64,000 nucleotides of DNA from Planctomycetota bacterium (GTDB lineage Bacteria > Planctomycetota > J058), in contig JAMLIC010000051.1 in NCBI GenBank assembly GCA_023954375.1, positions 1 through 64,000 on the forward strand. The letters run 5' to 3'. The position numbers were made by a program, and so were the translations under genes. Positions 62,013 through 64,000 of the stretch are shown one piece after another (position 1 is the stretch's first letter; the number at the start of each line of letters is the position of its first letter). Under the pieces are notes generated by a model. The model was not told the DNA's origin. It saw nothing but the letters and a program-made list of their open reading frames with translations, and did no database searches.

Positions 62013-64000
62013 TCAGTCCGTCAGCACGGCGTCGCGCGACAGCCCGTACTTGTCGATCTTGGCGTCGAGCGTCGGGCGCGACACGCCGAGGATCTGGGCC
62101 GCCTTGCTCTTCTTGTACTTGCAGCGCCTGAGCACCTCGGTGATCGCGGCGCGCTCGATCTCGTCGACCTCGGCGGCGACGAGCTCCTTGAGCGTGCGCC
62201 CCGACAGGGCCAGGCTGCGGATCCGGGCGCCGGTGGCGGTGCCCGGCGACGGCTCGAGGGGCCCCTCGATGATCCCCTTCGACAGGTGCTCGGGGCGGAT
62301 CGTCTCCTTCGACATGGCGCTCGAGCGCATGATCTCGTTCTCGAACTCGCGCACGTTGCCCGGCCAGTCGTAGCGGAGCATGAGGTCGAGCGCCTCGGTC
62401 GACATCGCCTTGGGCGGGTTGCCCGCCTGCTTGGCCTCGCGGGCCAGGAAGTGCTCGGCGAGCAGCGGCACGTCCTCCTTGCGGTCGCGGAGCGGCGGCA
62501 GGAGCACGTTGATCACGTTGAGCCGGTAGTAGAGGTCCTCGCGGAACTTGCCCTCCTTGATGAGCGCCAGGAGGTCGCGGTTCGTGGCCGAGACGAGGCG
62601 CACGTCGACGCGCTTGAACTCCTTGCTGCCGACCCGGCGCAGGACGCCGTCCTGCAGGACGCGCAGGAGCTTCGTCTGCATGTCGAGGTCCATGTCGCCG
62701 ATCTCGTCGAGGAACAGCGTCCCCCCGTCGGCGAGCTCGAACAGGCCCATCTTGTCGGCCGTGGCCCCCGTGAACGCGCCGCGCACGTAGCCGAAGAACT
62801 CGCTCTCCATGAGGTTCGTGGGGATCGCGGCGCAGTTCTCCGACACGAACTGATGCTTCTGGCGCGGGCCGTTGTAGTGCAGCGCGCGGGCGATCAGCTC
62901 CTTGCCCGTGCCGCTCTCCCCCTGCACGAGCACCGGCACGCTCGAGTCGGTGATCTTGTCGAGGATCATGAAGACCTCGAGCATCTTGGGCGAGCGCGTC
63001 ACGATGTGCGAGTAGTCGTACCTGAGCTGCACCTCCTCGCGGTGGGCGGCCAGCGCCTCGCGCGCGCGCACGAGCTCGCGGTCCTGCACCTCGACGCGCT
63101 GGCGCAGCGTCTGGTTGAGGCGCTCGAGCTCCTCCTTGGCGTGCTGCAGCTCCTCGCGCTGGCGGGCGTTCTCCTCGAACAGGCGCGCGTTCTCGATGGC
63201 GATCGACGACTGGTCGGCGACGAGCTCGAGCTGCTCGCGGGCGCGCTCGTCGAAGCGGCTCGAGGCGAAGCGGTTGTCGAGGTAGATCGCGCCGAGCACG
63301 CGCTCGCGGTGCCGGAGCGGCACGACGAGGACCGAGCGCAGCTTCATGGAGAGGATGCTCTCGCGGCCGCTGTAGCGCGAGTCGTGCGCGGCGTCGGTGA
63401 GGAGGACCGAGCGGCCGTGCTCGAGCACCTCGCGCACGATCGTGCCGGAGATCTTCTCGCGCGCGTCCTTGATCGACTCGCGGTCGATGTTGCGCGAGAC
63501 CTTGACCTTGAACTCCTCGGCGTCGTCCTTGCCGCCGTCCTTGAGGATCAGGAAGCCGCGCTCGGCGCCCGAGACCTCGATCACGGTGTCCATGACCCGC
63601 TCGAGGAGCCGGCGCAGGTTGAGCTCCGAGTTGAGCGTCTTGTTGAGCTGGAGCAGGCGCCGCAGCTCCGAGAGCTCGTCGCCGAGCGCCCCCCGCGGCC
63701 GGGTCGGCTCCTCGGCGGGCGGCGTGGGCGCCAGCGCGGCGGGCGCGACGAGGTCCGGGGCCGGCCGGCTGATGCGGCCGGTCTGCAGGACGGAGCTCAG
63801 GTGCTCGACGACGCCGGTCGGGTCGCCCGGGGGCGAGAAGATCCCCGTGGCGATGTTCTTCGTGACCTTGCCCTCGTCGGGGTGGGCGAGGCCGTCCGGG
63901 ACGCGGTCCCAGTAGAGGATCGTCGTGCCGATCTCCAGCTTGTCGCCCGGCTCGAGGCGCCCGCGCTGCACGCGGTGGCCGTTGACGAACACGCCGTTGC
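62013..64000 (-). CDS. FHA-GAF-AAA+ sigma-54-dependent transcription activator (5' end outside window)
   Basis: At least 662 residues; the coding frame is still open at the right edge, where NGVFVNGHRVQRGRLEPGD is the second half of an FHA domain. Next a GAF domain (about 130-285: SGAERGFLILKDGG, LRSVLVVPLRHRERVLGAIY), a coiled coil, and a complete AAA+ domain with Walker A GESGTGKE, the sigma-54-contact loop GAFTGA, Walker B LFLDEIGDMD and an R-finger region. The C-terminus is a Fis-type helix-turn-helix (AAQILGVSRPTLDAKIDKYG). It should open sigma-54 promoters when its FHA/GAF sensor part is triggered, probably by a phosphothreonine protein plus a small ligand. It begins the run leading to the secretion operon. 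Confidence 0.9.
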   Translation of the reverse strand, partial: NGVFVNGHRVQRGRLEPGDKLEIGTTILYWDRVPDGLAHPDEGKVTKNIATGIFSPPGDPTGVVEHLSSVLQTGRISRPAPDLVAPAALAPTPPAEEPTRPRGALGDELSELRRLLQLNKTLNSELNLRRLLERVMDTVIEVSGAERGFLILKDGGKDDAEEFKVKVSRNIDRESIKDAREKISGTIVREVLEHGRSVLLTDAAHDSRYSGRESILSMKLRSVLVVPLRHRERVLGAIYLDNRFASSRFDERAREQLELVADQSSIAIENARLFEENARQREELQHAKEELERLNQTLRQRVEVQDRELVRAREALAAHREEVQLRYDYSHIVTRSPKMLEVFMILDKITDSSVPVLVQGESGTGKELIARALHYNGPRQKHQFVSENCAAIPTNLMESEFFGYVRGAFTGATADKMGLFELADGGTLFLDEIGDMDLDMQTKLLRVLQDGVLRRVGSKEFKRVDVRLVSATNRDLLALIKEGKFREDLYYRLNVINVLLPPLRDRKEDVPLLAEHFLAREAKQAGNPPKAMSTEALDLMLRYDWPGNVREFENEIMRSSAMSKETIRPEHLSKGIIEGPLEPSPGTATGARIRSLALSGRTLKELVAAEVDEIERAAITEVLRRCKYKKSKAAQILGVSRPTLDAKIDKYGLSRDAVLTD

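Overview
The window is very GC-rich (clearly above 70%) and almost fully coding. It carries four large Ser/Thr kinases (one with two kinase domains), FHA proteins, lipoproteins with oversized surface domains, pseudopilins fused to LamG-like domains, kinases ending in SUMF1/FGE-like and TPR modules, a Uma2 nuclease and an Rpn/YhgA nuclease. This mix fits a high-GC Planctomycetota genome best; Myxococcota is the main alternative. Assignment is from gene content only: there is no rRNA or marker gene. I found no tRNA, rRNA, CRISPR array, phage module or intact insertion sequence.

Layout. 1-2.9 kb: the start of a SWIM zinc-finger protein, an Rpn-type nuclease with a decayed duplicate of its 3' end, a Fic C-terminal remnant and a small hypothetical gene. 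3.2-12.7 kb: two paralogous secreted von Willebrand A proteins flank a giant repetitive lipoprotein (split by one frameshift, tandem terminators behind it), then an FHA-GAF-GAF-GGDEF diguanylate cyclase. 12.7-26.3 kb: two paralogous kinases with SUMF1-like and TPR modules, a 923-residue lipoprotein, and a kinase with an N-terminal zinc ribbon and a long TPR tail. 26.4-33 kb: small lipoprotein, a short gene pair with a HEPN RNase, a CPBP intramembrane protease, and an ECF sigma / zinc anti-sigma / HEAT-PDZ operon. 33.3-41.8 kb: a site-2 protease, a tandem double kinase with four invasin-like Ig domains, and another kinase with a beta-sandwich tail. 41.9-43.1 kb: VOC protein and Uma2 nuclease.

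43.1-60.7 kb is one tightly coupled minus-strand operon for a type II secretion / type IV pilus-like assembly: double-FHA membrane protein, PilM-PilN fusion, PilO-like, PilP/GspC-like, TPR protein, then GspG-, GspH-, GspK-, GspJ- and GspI-like pseudopilins. Six of its junctions are 4-base start/stop overlaps. The secretin, ATPase and polytopic platform protein are not in the window. Upstream lie an aminotransferase and a sigma-54 activator (FHA-GAF-AAA-HTH) that runs off the right edge.

Reading as a whole (inference): several membrane kinases with different external sensor domains supply phosphothreonine signals, and three FHA proteins (a cyclase, a sigma-54 activator and the first gene of the secretion operon) are candidate readers. 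That would link surface sensing to c-di-GMP, transcription and pseudopilus assembly. Several genes have a TAnnnT box only 6-9 bases before the start codon, which suggests leaderless transcripts.
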